From: Bicyclus anynana
Lineage: Eukaryota; Arthropoda; Insecta; Lepidoptera; Nymphalidae
DNA: 64,000 bases
Direction: 5' to 3'
NCBI RefSeq assembly: GCF_947172395.1
Contig: NC_069105.1
Location: 7,268,971-7,332,970, forward strand
Both the position numbers and the translations under genes were made by a program. Shown in pieces: positions 34,100-47,800 of this stretch. How positions within the stretch are numbered: the stretch's first letter is position 1; the number at the start of each line of letters is the position of its first letter. The notes under the pieces are model-generated. The model was not told where the DNA came from, did not search any database, and was given only the letters and a program-made list of their open reading frames with translations.

Positions 34100-35080
34100 C
34101 GATGGCTTTACGTGTTTTTCGAGACATGAGGGTGTACTAACTCCATGCTGTTATACTGATATTCTTTGAAAGAAAAATCCCAATAGTTTATTTTTTTTTT
34201 GACCCGGGTTTCGTACCCTGGACCTCTTTATAAGTAGTCGAACTAGTTAACTACTATTAATGAACCACAACTGCAATAGTACATTAGGATATAAGTGCGG
34301 TAAGAAAATTGAAGATTGTGAAAATTACAGCCGAGGCGATTTTGCAGCTCGAGCCAAAGGCGAGAGTTATAGTAAGGAAGTAGAGGCAGTAATTATCAAA
34401 GCACACGTATGTCATACGACGTTTTACAATACATTTGCGAAACACACTTTGAACACACTTTCTGAAAACGAATTTGCATCTTTGCCTGTTTTCCTTATTT
34501 ACATTTTAATACGCTTGTCATTTTTGCACATATAAATAATAATTTTTTATTATATTTTATCTCACAAAGTTAATTTTATTTATAAAAATATGTTGAGCAC
34601 TTTTCTGACATAAAAACTCTTTCCCAAGATTTAAAAAAGTAACGTTAGTTTTTAGACGGATGATAAAGGTTGTATATTACATTACGGCACATGTGCGTAA
34701 TGAGATACATTAGGATATTGAAATTGGTGAAATAAGCGATACTTTACGAGCAAATGTGTTATAAACTATATTTAACAACTGTATAAGACGGTTAAAAACC
34801 GCATAAATAGCGAGGTCAGATAGGTTTCCTTGTTTGGCGCGATCCGTCGCGACCGGAAGGTGTTGGAACTCCTTAAACGATCTGTACGTACTTCCGGGGG
34901 TCATACTTAGTTGTTTCAATGCATTCCATGATTGCATCCTCCAATGTATAGTATGCGCCAAACTTTTAGGCCTTTCTGACATTGCAATTTGCAACGCGCC
35001 GAGGTATTAGAAGATGCGATTGCGATAGCTAGTTGCTTGCTTATTTTATGGTTGTCAGCCAACTATTTTTTATAGACTAG
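34100..35080. other. Intergenic DNA, no supported gene
   Basis: Two open frames of 91 codons (34260-34535, +) and 94 codons (34710-34994, -) lie here. Neither shows a domain or a credible splice partner. Nothing else is seen. Confidence 0.4.
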
Positions 35081-35345
35081 TGGACGCCCGCGACTTCGTC
35101 CGCCTTTAGACCTCTTTAATCCGGCTTTTACAGTAGTATCGCTGTAAAAATGGAGCAACTTCTCCCGTTTTCCCAACATTTCCCTTTACTGCTCTGCTTC
35201 TATTGATCGTAGCGTGATGAAAAGTATACTATAACCTGCCCAGGTGTATGAAAAATAATTGTACCAAGTTCCGTTAAAATCCGTTTAGTAGTTTTTGTTT
35301 CTATAACGAACATACAGACAGACAAAAATTTTACTGATTGCATTT
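35081..35345 (-). mobile_element. Inverted copy of the 18910-19185 element
   Basis: ACTAGTGGACGCCCGCGACT end, then CTGCCCAGGTGTATGAAAAA and an ACATACAGACAGAC side. Confidence 0.55.
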
Positions 35346-35790
35346 TTGGCATCAGTATTGATCACTAAACGCTCTCGGATTGTTGTTTTGGATATTTCTA
35401 TAATAAAAGCACATTGGCGGTTCAGATCGTACTATTTATTTTGACATTGACAGTTTGATATTTTAACAATTACACTTTGACAATGACACAAAAGTTTAGA
35501 AACAATTAATATTTTTGATATCATCTGTAAGAATTTCATGTACAGAATTGACTTCTCTACAGATTTATTATAAGTAGGTATAGAAGATATGTTACGTGCT
35601 TACAATATCACCGCAAAAAGAGTCGGTACGTCCTTGTCGGTAGAGTGGTAATTAGCCACGGCCGAAGCCTTCTAGTAGTTTCTAGGTTCGTCAATGCAGT
35701 CAAGCGCAAGTTTACATTAACAAAAAGCTTGATTAAAGAGTGGGTATAAACGGCTTGATATGGCTTGTTGCAGTGAGGAGGTGACCGGAG

Positions 35791-35879
35791 ATGAGCTCGC
35801 CGCCGCCGATGCAGCTCGAGGTGGAGGTCAGCGACGAGTCCATGGAGGTGGATGCCGCCGACATGATACCGGCTGACAG
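35791..35879 (+). CDS. Ubr1: UBR gene exon 1 (start codon exon)
   Basis: ATG AGC TCG opens a 29-codon acidic leader MSSPPPMQLEVEVSDESMEV... ending in a split AG|GTAATT. The two leftover bases join the first G of exon 2 (45151) as AGG, continuing FTLPARADAVVELW. The phase match and similar acidic starts in UBR1/UBR2 proteins support the link over a 9.3-kb intron. A TATAAA at about 35744 is 47 nt upstream of the ATG and could be a core promoter element. Transcript support would settle the pairing. Confidence 0.75.
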
Positions 35880-38800
35880 GTAATTGACCTCTATGTCGCC
35901 TGAAGTGACGATGCAGTTCTTGCAGTCAGTCAATGTATCAAACTTCCATATAGTTCATGTTACCCTGGTACTTTGAAATTTTATGTTTCACGCTTTTGGC
36001 GAAAATTAAAAAAAAAGAAAACGGGGGGACGCTTGACAAAAGTGATAACTTATTGCTTTAATAATTTTATTGAATTTAATTAAGAATCCTCTATTGTCGG
36101 AGATACCTAAAGAACATTTTCACTACTCTTGCTCAAAAACACTGTCACATTACCACTCCACAGCGGGGCTAAACAAGCATTTTAGCCTCTATGGGCTAAA
36201 GTAATTTTGTTTTTTTAATTCTAGTCTGTTACGAGTACTAGCCAAGTACTAGCCTACTATAAAACGAAGGAGGTTTTATTCGAAAATAGAATCATTATAA
36301 GTAGGGCCCTGATTGTTTTGAAAAATAAATAAAAAACTTTAAATTGGAAGGAAATGCAGCGTTCTTTTCTGTGGAATGCGTTCATTTTTTTATTTAATTT
36401 TTATTGAGTTGCGAATAGAGCGAGATTTGAAGACATGGGACATCCTTTACGGTGTAATACCTTTGCCTTTTTCTCATGTAAAAAATAAAATTAAAAAGCG
36501 AGAATTTAAAAAACAATTGGCGTGAATATATACACACTTGATTTTTTTCAGAAAATAAATGTAAATTTCTGACCGTAGCTTACAAATTTTTCAACATTAA
36601 TTATTGTTATTGTTGTCTTCATCTAGTGAGAATTTTTATCCTAATTTGGAGATGGATGAAATTTTCAATCTGTTACCATCAAAGTCCAGACGCATTTACT
36701 TAAATACTTACCTACGAAAAATTTAATAAGTGAAGAAAACAACAACGAATGGATTCACTTACGAAAGGAGTTTTTTAAACTGTTATCTCCCACGTTTACC
36801 TGACATACTCATATGTGTTACCGGGTAAAAGCATCTCCCTTAATATCCAAAATTGTAGACTTTGTACATTTAATTTTCAATTAAAATAAATCATTGAATA
36901 TTGAACTAAACTATTTTATTTTCTCGCAATTGTAGTGAAAAGCAGAGTGTAACACGTGGGGCTAAACCCATTATAAACTTGGTTTCTATTTAGGCGGCCC
37001 TCGCCCACGTCTCGGGCCCTAAAAATACCTCGTAATGGGTCTTTTTAGCCCCTTGTATAACAATCTACTATTTAACAACAGCAACATTTTTAGTGGCGAA
37101 AGACGATACAGTTCTTGCAGTCAGTCAATATTTAAAACCTCCTAATAGTTCATGTTATCCTGGTACTTTGAAGTTTGTATGTGTTTAACGCTTTTTTTTT
37201 AAACACTTTTTTTAAATTGAAAAAAATAAAAAACATGTGCAACTCTTGCGACGCTCGAGAAAAGTGATTACTTAAACTAATTGCTTTAAATAATTGAATC
37301 GAATTACTTAATGAATTTAATTAAAACTCCTCTATTGTCAGATTTTGAAAAACATTTTGACATCACCAACATGAAATTTTAAAAATAGTCTGTGGTAAAA
37401 TCAGTCCAAAGTTCGGCCTGTTCCAGTGTCAGACGCTCGAACGTCATCTGTAACGCGTTACGTTACCAAGCGGTTTACCGTCCCAAAAGAAGTTATCACT
37501 ACAGTGTTTTTCTGATAGCATGGGTACGGTGACAGTCGCCTGTATGATGTTCCTATTATCGTGAATCGCGGCAAACTTTCAAGAGTGAAACTAATTGTCA
37601 CCAGCACCATCCTACATGAAACGAACTGTAACAAACGAGATATGTGACACATATAGATTGAATAATCGCCCTCCTCCTGGTACTCGGGGCTAGTTAAAGA
37701 CTAGATCATAGACAATGAACATTGTAGTGACTATATAAATCAACCTCCCAATACTCTGATAGAGCCGTGATAGCCCAGTGGATATGACCTCTGCTTTCGA
37801 TTCGGAGATCGGGGGTTCAAATCACGTAAATATCACGTGTCTCTAACGGGGAAGAAAAAATATCGTGAGGAACCTGCATACCTGAAAATTTTCTTAATTT
37901 TCTTCGTATTTGAATTCTGGCAATCCGCATTGGGCCAGCGTGGCTCTCATCCTCAGAGGAGACTCGTGCTCAACAGTGAGCCATATATTGGTTGTTACTG
38001 ATGATGTATTGATACTGTGTTACATGTTTTTGGATGGTGGGAGGCTTGGCTAGTTACCACCCTACCGGCTAAGACGTACCGCCAAGCGATTTAGCGTTCC
38101 GGTACGATGCCGTGTAGAAACCGAAAGGGGTGTGGATTTTCATCCTCCTCCTAACAAGTTAGCCCGCCTCCATCTTAGACTGCATCATCACTTACCATCA
38201 GGTGAGATTGTAGTCAAGGGCTAACTTGTAAAGAATAAAAAAAAAAATGTTGGTATTTTATTTATTTGCGTTACTCGACGATTTCTGCCTGGCTTGTGTA
38301 GACTAACTACACAAGCCGCATAAAATAACTTCTTTCCAAAAACATGTGATTGTAGAACTGTTTTTTTTTAGAAATAGGACAATTATATTAATTTACAATC
38401 ATTACCTCGATTCAGGAATAGTCTTAATAGGTCAAAAGCAATAAATATTTCATATTAAACTTTATTTATATCACACAAAGAGTTCAAAATGAGATTAACA
38501 AAAAAATACACTAAACTTTTCCTCTATTTTGGTCACACGGTCAATGACATAAGATGACGATGTATATATAGCGGTGACAATGCATTTTCACTCTTATTAT
38601 GTAGGCGGCAGAGGGCATTTTTGCTCATATAAATGTGAGTTATTTGTTTTGGAAGTGTAAATTGTAGAGCAGTAATTGCACGGAATCTTCAATTGTAATG
38701 TATGCATGTTTTCATTCTAGTTCGGGAAGACAGTTTGGCTTTGTATGTACATTTAAATTATACTGTGGTATAGAAGGAGGCGTGTAGCATAGAAACCCGT

Positions 38801-41800
38801 TTAACAACAAATCAACTCACAGTGATAATTTATAAACATGTTCTGCTATGCTGATGCTCTTTGAGTTTCAAGAGGACGACAGCGTAACATATACCATTGA
38901 GTTTTTTTTTATATGGTCCAGATCTGGCTGGTGGAAGGCTTCGGCCGTGCCTAGTTACCACCCTAACTAGCCTAACTATCCGAGATTTTTAATTCAAATT
39001 TTAAATGCAGAAATGGCATGTTAGGTTCCTCGACAGCCGCGTGGCGTAGTGGGTAGTGACCCTGCTTTCTGCATCCACGGCCGTGGGTTCGATTCCCACA
39101 ACTGGAAAATATTCGTGTGATGAGCATTGGTGTTTTCCAGTGTCTGTGTGTTGTACATTATATAAGTATTTATATGTAGTCTATAATTGTATATTAATAT
39201 TATAATATCAACTATCTTAGCACCCATAACACAAGCAACTCTGTATGCTTCAGGGCTTTGGGGCTAGATAGTGATGTGTATTGTTTAAGTATATAGTATA
39301 TAGGTAACTACACTATCTCCGAGTAGGTACTATAGGCTATATTTTCCTTTTATTCTCACGGGAACGGGAACCACGCGGGTGAAACTACGGGTGAAACTAG
39401 TTAAAAATACAAACACGCACACTTGAAACGTCCGAATTAAAAAACGAACACGAAAATGAGGACTTGTTCTCTTTTTTTAATGACAAAATATCTGCGCACC
39501 AATTTTGTGCTTTAAGTTGAACACAATAAGGTGCATATTGCCCAGAGGGTGGTGGAGGAAGTTGGCATCTTACCAAAATGCGAGATCTACCTGCTCCCTA
39601 AAAGACCTTGTAGGCAGCGCGACACTGAACTGAATTTCGCATACTCGTGTATTAGATAGTACGTCACCACACGAAAATGGCCTCCGTGGCGCAGTGGTAT
39701 GCGCGGTCCTGGAGGTCCTGGATTCGATCCCCGGCTGGGCCGATTAAGGTTTCCACAAGGCGGAGGTCCTGGGTTCGATCCCCGGCTAGACCGATTGAGG
39801 TTTTCTTAATTGGTCCAGGTCTGGCTGGTGGGAGGCTTCGGCCGTAGTTAGTTACTATTTGGGTATAAAGTCCGGACAACCTGAATTATTGAGGATTTTT
39901 TGTACATTGTGTTTTATTATTATTATATTACTAGCGGACGCCCGCGTCCGCGTGGAATTTAGTTTTTCACAATTCCCTAGGAAACCTTGGATTTTTTAGG
40001 GATAAAAAGTAGTCTATGTGTTAATCCAGGCTATAATATATCTTAATACCAATTTTCAGCTAATTCGATTCAGTAGTTGAGGAGTGAAAGAGTAACAAAC
40101 ATTCATATCATCAAAATCATCAGTTTTCGCAAATTTCGGGAAACCATGGATTTTTCGGGATAAAAAGTAGCCTATGTGTTAATCCAGAGTAAAATCTATT
40201 TCCATTCCAAATTTCAGCTAAATCGCTTCAGTAGTAGCGGCGTTATAGAGTAACAATCATCCAAACATACATCCAAATATCCATACAAACTTTCGCTTTT
40301 ATAATGTTAAGTAGGATATTAGTAGGATTTACCGTAAATTTTGCCGCACACACTCATTGTTTGCTAAATATAAAACCTAACAAAAGCCGGACTAGCCGGA
40401 CACCGTTAATTTTGGCAGGACACGGAATAGAAAAGTCTATCTATGTCTGGCTTTATTCGGACACCTGGCAACACTTTTTACATTCAAGCGCTCGCCTATA
40501 ATGTAAAGTAAAAGCCAATTATTATTAATACATAGGTAAATGTATCTCCATACTAGCCGACGCCCGCGCGACTTCGTCCGCGTGAAACTCGATGTAAACT
40601 TTCAACTACCCCTATCCTACCCCTAGCCTACCCCTACCCCTACCCTACTCCTACCTACCCCTACCATACTTTTCAGGTTGATTTTTTACACCTTGTGTCC
40701 GAAAAATCCAAATATCTTACGAAACCCTATTTATTTTCAAAATAAAATTTAGCCTATGTTACTTGTGGATAATGTAGCTTTCGAAAGAATTTTTAAAATC
40801 GGTCCAGTAGTTTTTGAGCCTATTCATTACAATTAAACAAACAAACATACAAACAAAGTTTTCCTCTTTATAATATTAGTATAGATGACATAGTTTCTAT
40901 CCAACTCGTCGTTATTTCACTTAATTTTATCCATATTATTATGCGATGAAAGTGAATGTGTACCTACTATTTTCGAGCGCGTTACGTAATTAACTACTCG
41001 CTATCAAAACATAGACGTTCTTTGTTAACATGCACATTTAAGTGCAATTCTTTATTCTTCTCAGAATCTCCACTAGTTACTTTTTAATTATATTACTACT
41101 AGCTGACGCTGCGCGGTTTCACCCGTGTGGTTCCCATTCCCGTAGGAATACGTGGATAATTATAGCCTATAGCCTTCCTCGATAAATGGGCTATCTAACA
41201 CTGAAAGAATTTTTCAAATCGGACCAGTAGTTCCTGAGATTACAGATTAGCGCGTTCAAGCAAACCAACAAACTCTTCCGCTTTATAATATTAGCACAAA
41301 ACATATGTACAAGTAATATTAGTATAGATTAGTATAGATATCTACTTGTATCAATATATTTTTCGATAAATAGATTTAAATAACAAAAACCTCAAACTAA
41401 ATCGAATCCGTAGTTTTTAAGAAAACAGTAAGTAGGTAGGGGGTCATCTTTGGAACTATTGAACCGATTTCCATAATTCTCTTACTAATAGAAGGCCACA
41501 TTATTTATGAATGTCAAAGGCTATAATTTATCCCCGTATACCTACAGGAACGGGAATTATGCAGGGCGTCTGCTAGTATTTAATATGGTGCATAATAATT
41601 GAAGCCGTGATAGCCTAGTGGATTCGACCTCTGCCTCCGTTTTCGGAGGGTGTAGGTTCGAACCTGGTCCGGGGCATGCACCTCCAACTTTTCAGTTATG
41701 TGCATTTGAGGATTAAATATTACGTGTCTCAAACGGTGAAGGAAAAACATTGTAAGAATTTTCTTAATTGTCTACGTGTGTGAAGTCTGCCAATGCGCAT

Positions 41801-44800
41801 GGGGCTAACTACTATTTGGTCTAACTCATCTCATTCTGAGAGGAGACTCGTGCTCAGCAGTCAGCCGAATGTGGGTTGTTAATGACGGTGCATAGTACGA
41901 TATCGTAAACAAAGTTTTGGCTGAAGTACATTCATTGAATGTAACTCAGCAAGCCAGTTCTATATACGGCTATATCTGAAGCATAGAGTAAATCATAGCG
42001 TCACGGATGCCACAAAATTGGCATATGACTCTGTGTTACATCACGGTTCACGCGCATTTCATAGATCGACGTGTGAAAAGTATGTGCACTCATAATGACT
42101 TTGTTTAAGATGTCGTACTTTTATGGACTGCCTTGTTGGTCGATTGGTTAATTTGTTTGGTTATGGGTCATGGGATCCCGGGATCGAATCCCGGGTTGGG
42201 ACGTGTCCTGTCTGTTAGTCGTGGGTCGTGTTATTAAAGTAAGATTACTAGGGCACAGAAGATATATGTACAAGACTGGGGTTTTATTTCTTCACCCACA
42301 GATTAAAGAATAATTGGCAGTGATGCTGCCATTCCAAATACAAATTAAAAAACTAATAGATTATCGAGTCAGTACGACACAAAGCCATTAGTAATTTTCA
42401 ATATTATTTAAGAATAACAGTGTGTTATATTTTATTTAAAAACTGTACATCAATATTATTCGGATGTCAAGGAGACTTTTTTATGGGTTTCACCAGCTTC
42501 ACTGCACAGCTTGTAAAAACTCATTCTGTATCATTCTCTATTCTGTGTCTTCACCATAGAAATTGTGTGGCAGTTGGCATGTTGGTAATGTACACACATA
42601 CTCTTCAATTCAAATCAATGTAAACTTTCAACCCCTATTTCATCTCCTTCTATTTTTATTTTAGAGTAAAAAAGTACCCTAAGTTTTGTTTGATCGGTTT
42701 AGCCCTTTAGCCGTGACAGACAGACATACTTTCGTATTTATAATATTAGTATCGATTATACATATAGATTGTAGTCCTTGTCTTCGTTGAAATATATTAG
42801 TGTCTTATTTTTAGTTACTACTTGTTCTAAAAAAAAATAATTGAAATAACAATAATTCTTTTATGCCATTGACACCAAAAATGAAGGACGTACGTTATTT
42901 TGCTTTTGAATACTAGCAGAGGCCCGCGGGTACATCTGCGTTGAGTTTAACTTTTTAACGTTATTCATCATTATCAACCCATATTCGGCTCACTGCGAGT
43001 CTCCTCTCAAATATCCAAGAATCAGTATTTTTTTTTCAAGTTTTTTTTTGTTATTCTGCGTCATGGCTATCTGCTCTTAAGCCATTTTTTTATCTGATAG
43101 TATTATCTTTGATTATTATTTTTTTCGGGAGCTATTACTTTGCTAGAGATTTTCTATCAGTGACTCCCTCTTTGGGAAGAATCTGAAGATCTGCTCTTAA
43201 GCCATTTTTCTGTCTGATAGTATTATCTTTGATTATTATTTTCCTTGAGAGCTATTACTTTGCTTCAGATTTTCTATCAGCGACTCCCTCTTTGGGAAGA
43301 ATCTGTATTAAACTCCCAACAGACGGACAGACTTGATTAAAAATTGCTCGTAAATCGTACACACTTGAAATAAACGAACACGAGTTGTTTGTATGATTTT
43401 AGATAGTTAGCAAAAAGTGGCTGCTTGCCAAAGCCAAAATCAGTATATTGTTTATCTCGACGCGGAGCCATCGCCCGAATGTATCCAGCGAAGTTTAAAG
43501 ACAAAAGAAAATGCTGGAAAAAAGTCATGTAATATTCGCACGAGAGTTGAAAAGGCGACACGTTAAAACCCATCGTTGGCGCTTTATTTAACGTTCTTAA
43601 TTTAATTCATGGTCTATTTCCAACGCGTAAAGTTGAAAATGCAACACTGCTCGATAAAATAGTGTCGTGTTTTAAAAACGCTGTCGTGTGAACGTATAGA
43701 ACTACTTGGGAGTGCAATTGTTATTTTTATTTATTACTAGCGGACGCCCGCGACTTCGTCCGCGTGGACGATTCAGTTTTTCACAAATCCCGCGGGAACC
43801 ATGGATTTTTCCGGGATAAAAAGCCTGTGTTAATCCAGAGTAAAATCTATTTCCATTCCAAATTTCAGCCAAATCGCTTCAGTAGCCGCAGCGTAAATGA
43901 GGAACAAACACACTTACACACAAACTTTCGCCTTTATAATATTAGTGTGAAGTGTGATTTATTTATTAAGTCTGCTAGCGACTTTTACATAGTTTTACAT
44001 ATACAAAAAAAAAACAACTTATTAATTACTAACATGCTTAGCGTATGCAAAATCGTATTTCAAACATTGCTTGCAAAACTTTTTTCATAAAATTCAATTG
44101 TTGTAAGTGAACGCTTTTTTAACGTCCGTTAAAAAAACACTCGTGCGAATGAAGGCTCAGAAAAAGTTTTATTCATGACCATTGACCAAACTGCTACAAC
44201 TTTGTGTATGTGACATATTCTTGACGAATAGGACAAAATATATACTAATACTATAAAGAGGTAAATTAGTTTGTGTTATTGTAGGTGTAATCTCAGGATC
44301 TACTATACCGATTTTAAAAATACTTCTACCACTAGATAGCCACGTTATTTGTGAGTTTTATAGGCTATATTTTATCCCCGTATTCTCACGCGAACGGGAA
44401 CTACGCAGGTGAATGAATAGCTATATAAACAATGCCTAAAAATAATAAAATCACTACAAGTACTACATTTAAAAAACATACTACATAACTTTATTAGGCA
44501 AATGTTGGAACTATAAGATGAACAATTCTGTTTCTGCTGAGTTATTACTTAAATATTTTTTTTATTTATATTTATCACTGTGTGATTTTTTTTTATTTAT
44601 ATTTATGTGGCTGACCCCGAAGTGAGCCATTGGAATATGTTGATAAAGATGATTCAGTTTCTTTGTATGCTCAACCGATATTACTAAAGTTAGTTTTAGT
44701 TTAGGGCAGGTTCAAATACCTAGACTATACTCTGGCAAGTTCGTTGATAAGACTGCGCGGGTGTGAAATCGTGCGTGCGGTGAAGTGACGTGCATCAGTC

Positions 44801-47800
44801 GTGGGTTTTTCATTCGCCATTCATCGCTACATTATTTATTCAATTGTTTCATGACGTCACATTAACAAAGCCCTTACAAACGGCGCGTTTGACAAAAGGA
44901 TAAAGGTTAAGGATTTTTAAATTAAGTTTTATAAGAAATCCTTAACTTTTTTTAATTAATATTGACCCTTAATACTGTTTACATTAAGTTTGCTATGAGT
45001 TAACTATCTACCCTATTGCTGGCACAATTAGACGCTCGTGGTGGAGACGTGGTGTGCTGTCGCCATTGCTCTTTTAGGACAACTTGCGTGATGCCGTGCC
45101 AAGATATATAGTCTGAGGCTTGCCTGTTAAACATGGCATGTTGGTTGCAGGTTCACATTGCCGGCGCGAGCTGACGCTGTGGTGGAGCTATGGCGCGCCA
45201 AGTTGGCGGAAGGCGTGCTCTCGCCAGCGCACTTCCAGGACCACTGGCGGGTCACCGTGCCCAGGATATACTCCCCGCAGCCCAACAGGACTTGTTTGGG
45301 TAAATTTTGATCATTCAAGCTTCAAGTTATTGTTGTGTCCAAGCGCAGACGTCGGACCAGTACGCGGGTTGCGGGGCGCGGGGTCACCGCGCCGGACCGT
45401 CGTGCCAGCGACCGACGCGCGAACACACTTGGAATAAGACTGGCACGGACTGTGTGCGCATACACAATATTGTTTGTTTGGTCTTTTATATACTTATCGG
45501 GGCATCGATTATATTCTACTTCTGATATCGGAGAAGCCGTAGCCTCAGAGCAGGTTCTAAGCTTTATGTGTCAAGGATGGCAGATACACAAAGTAACACT
45601 ATCAATCACCACCGAATCGATCATTTAACTTACAACTACAGGTCTACCCTCTAATTATACTTGATCAAGTATAGCGCTGATACTATCAGATGTAAACCAG
45701 GGTTATCTATGATAGAGCAAGGAGTCAGCCACCAGCTAATGTCAGACTTGTAACTGATCCAGTTGGGTTGAAGGGCCCTTTTACAGATATCTAATACTCC
45801 CCCATTCTCAGCTGGTGTTGGCTCCCAGCTAATTAACTAACAATGCAATGGCCTTACTTCTATTAACTCACCCATTGAAGTTCGGAAACACTATCACTGT
45901 ATGGATAACTGACTCACCGAATTTCTTCACTCACCGCTAAACTGACCAGATCCAGCTAAAGCGTTCAACTAGAAATCTACCGCGAGCTCTCTCAGAGATC
46001 GTCAACTGACAGATGTCCACAGACAAACAACTGACAGATAAACGACACGCACTCCTTGACGCTTCCAACAGATATCGCCTAATTAGTTACTCTATTTAAT
46101 GTAAGATGGCGCTACTATCTATTCCTCCGACATACTTTAATAAAATTCACGAAGAGAACCAGTATTTATATTTACAACCACCAGAACACATAACTATTTT
46201 TGGTCCTTCGAGCCGGATCACTAGTTGTGTCTTTTAAAGTCTAAAAGTCCAAAGTATTTTGTATCTTTTAAATTTATAAATGTAAATGCAAATGCAAAAT
46301 GCAAAACTTAAAAATTGTTCTCCATGTTTCCAGACTGGTCCTTCGACGAGGAGTTGGCGGCAAAGCTGCTGATCCAGCCGCTGGAGCAGTTCGTGTGGGG
46401 CGCGGCCGAGAGCTCGCAGCCGCCGCCGCCGCGCCGCTCCACGCTCTGCGGCAAGGTGTTCAAGCAGGGCGAGCCGGCTTACAGCTGCAGGGAGTGCGGT
46501 ACGCATACTATACCAGACTGGGCACAGCTGCTGGTCCAGCCGCTGGAGCAGTTCGTGTGGGGCGCGGCCGAGAGCTCGCAGCCGCCGCCGCCGCGCCGCT
46601 CCACGCTTTGCGGCAAGGTGTTCAAGCAGGGCGAGCCGGCTTACAGCTGCAGAGAGTGCGGTACGCATACTATACCAGACTGGGCACAGCTGCTGGTCCA
46701 GCCGCTGGAGCAGTTCGTGTGGGGCGCGGCCGAGAGCTCGCAGCCGCCGCCGCCGCGCCGCTCCACGCTCTGCGGCAAGGTGTTCAAGCAGGGCGAGCCG
46801 GCTTACAGCTGCAGAGAGTGCGGTACGCATACTATACCAGACTGGGCACAGCTGCTGGTCCAGCCGCTGGAGCAGTTCGTGTGGGGCGCGGCCGAGAGCT
46901 CGCAGCCGCCGCCGCCGCGCCGCTCCACGCTCTGCGGCAAGGTGTTCAAGCAGGGCGAGCCGGCTTACAGCTGCAGAGAGTGCGGTACGCATACTATACC
47001 AGACTGGGCACAGCTGCTGGTCCAGCCGCTGGAGCATTTCGTGTGGGGCGCGGCCGAGAGCTCGCAGCCGCCGCCGCCGCGCCGCTCCACGCTCTGCGGC
47101 AAGGTGTTCAAGCAGGGCGAGCCGGCTTACAGCTGCAGAGAGTGCGGTACGCATACTATACCAGACTGGGCACAGCTGCTGGTCCAGCCACTGGAGCAGT
47201 TCGTGTGTTACTGCTGATCCAGCCGTTAAATTAATGACTAGCTGACGCCGCACGGCTTCACCCGCGTGGTTCCCGTTTCTCCCTAGGAGTACGGGGTTAA
47301 TATACAGCCTATAGCATTCCATGATAAATCTAACACTGAAAGAATTGTTCAAATCGGACCAGTAGTTCCTGAGATTAGCGCGTTCAAGCAACAAACAAAC
47401 AAACTTTTCAGCTTTATAAAATTAGTATTAGATTGTAACTTTTACATCTTGAAAATTACTCTTTCGGCCGAGTTTCTTCCCAGTAGAAGTATCGCTACTT
47501 TCGTTGTGATAGGGCGCCAAACAGACTTCCCAAAAGTAGATAAACTACAACTGCGCCTACTATATAAATGAATTTGACGAACCCGTATTCAGACAGACAT
47601 GAACAGGTTTCACCCAAAGTCCCGCTTGTCGTTGAGGCCCAGAGTCCCGCTTGTCGTTGCAGGCGGCACGCCACAGAGTGTCGCGTTCCACCTTGGCCAC
47701 ATCTACACTTACCATCAGGTGAGATCGAGGTCAAGCGCATTTCCTAAGCGCAAATCTCGAGAACAGCTGAACCCATTTCGCTAATTCTTTTTTTATAATA

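Noticed and set aside
34260..34994. Frames of 91 (+) and 94 (-) codons
   Set aside because: Composition is ordinary but no family, splice sites or neighbours support them; kept only as a note.
46234..47394. 386-codon minus-strand frame and a 311-codon plus frame over the UBR exon 3 array
   Set aside because: Both are shadow frames of the five-copy array; GC-rich repeated DNA stays open in several frames. Only the frame in phase with exons 2 and 4 carries the UBR-box residues.
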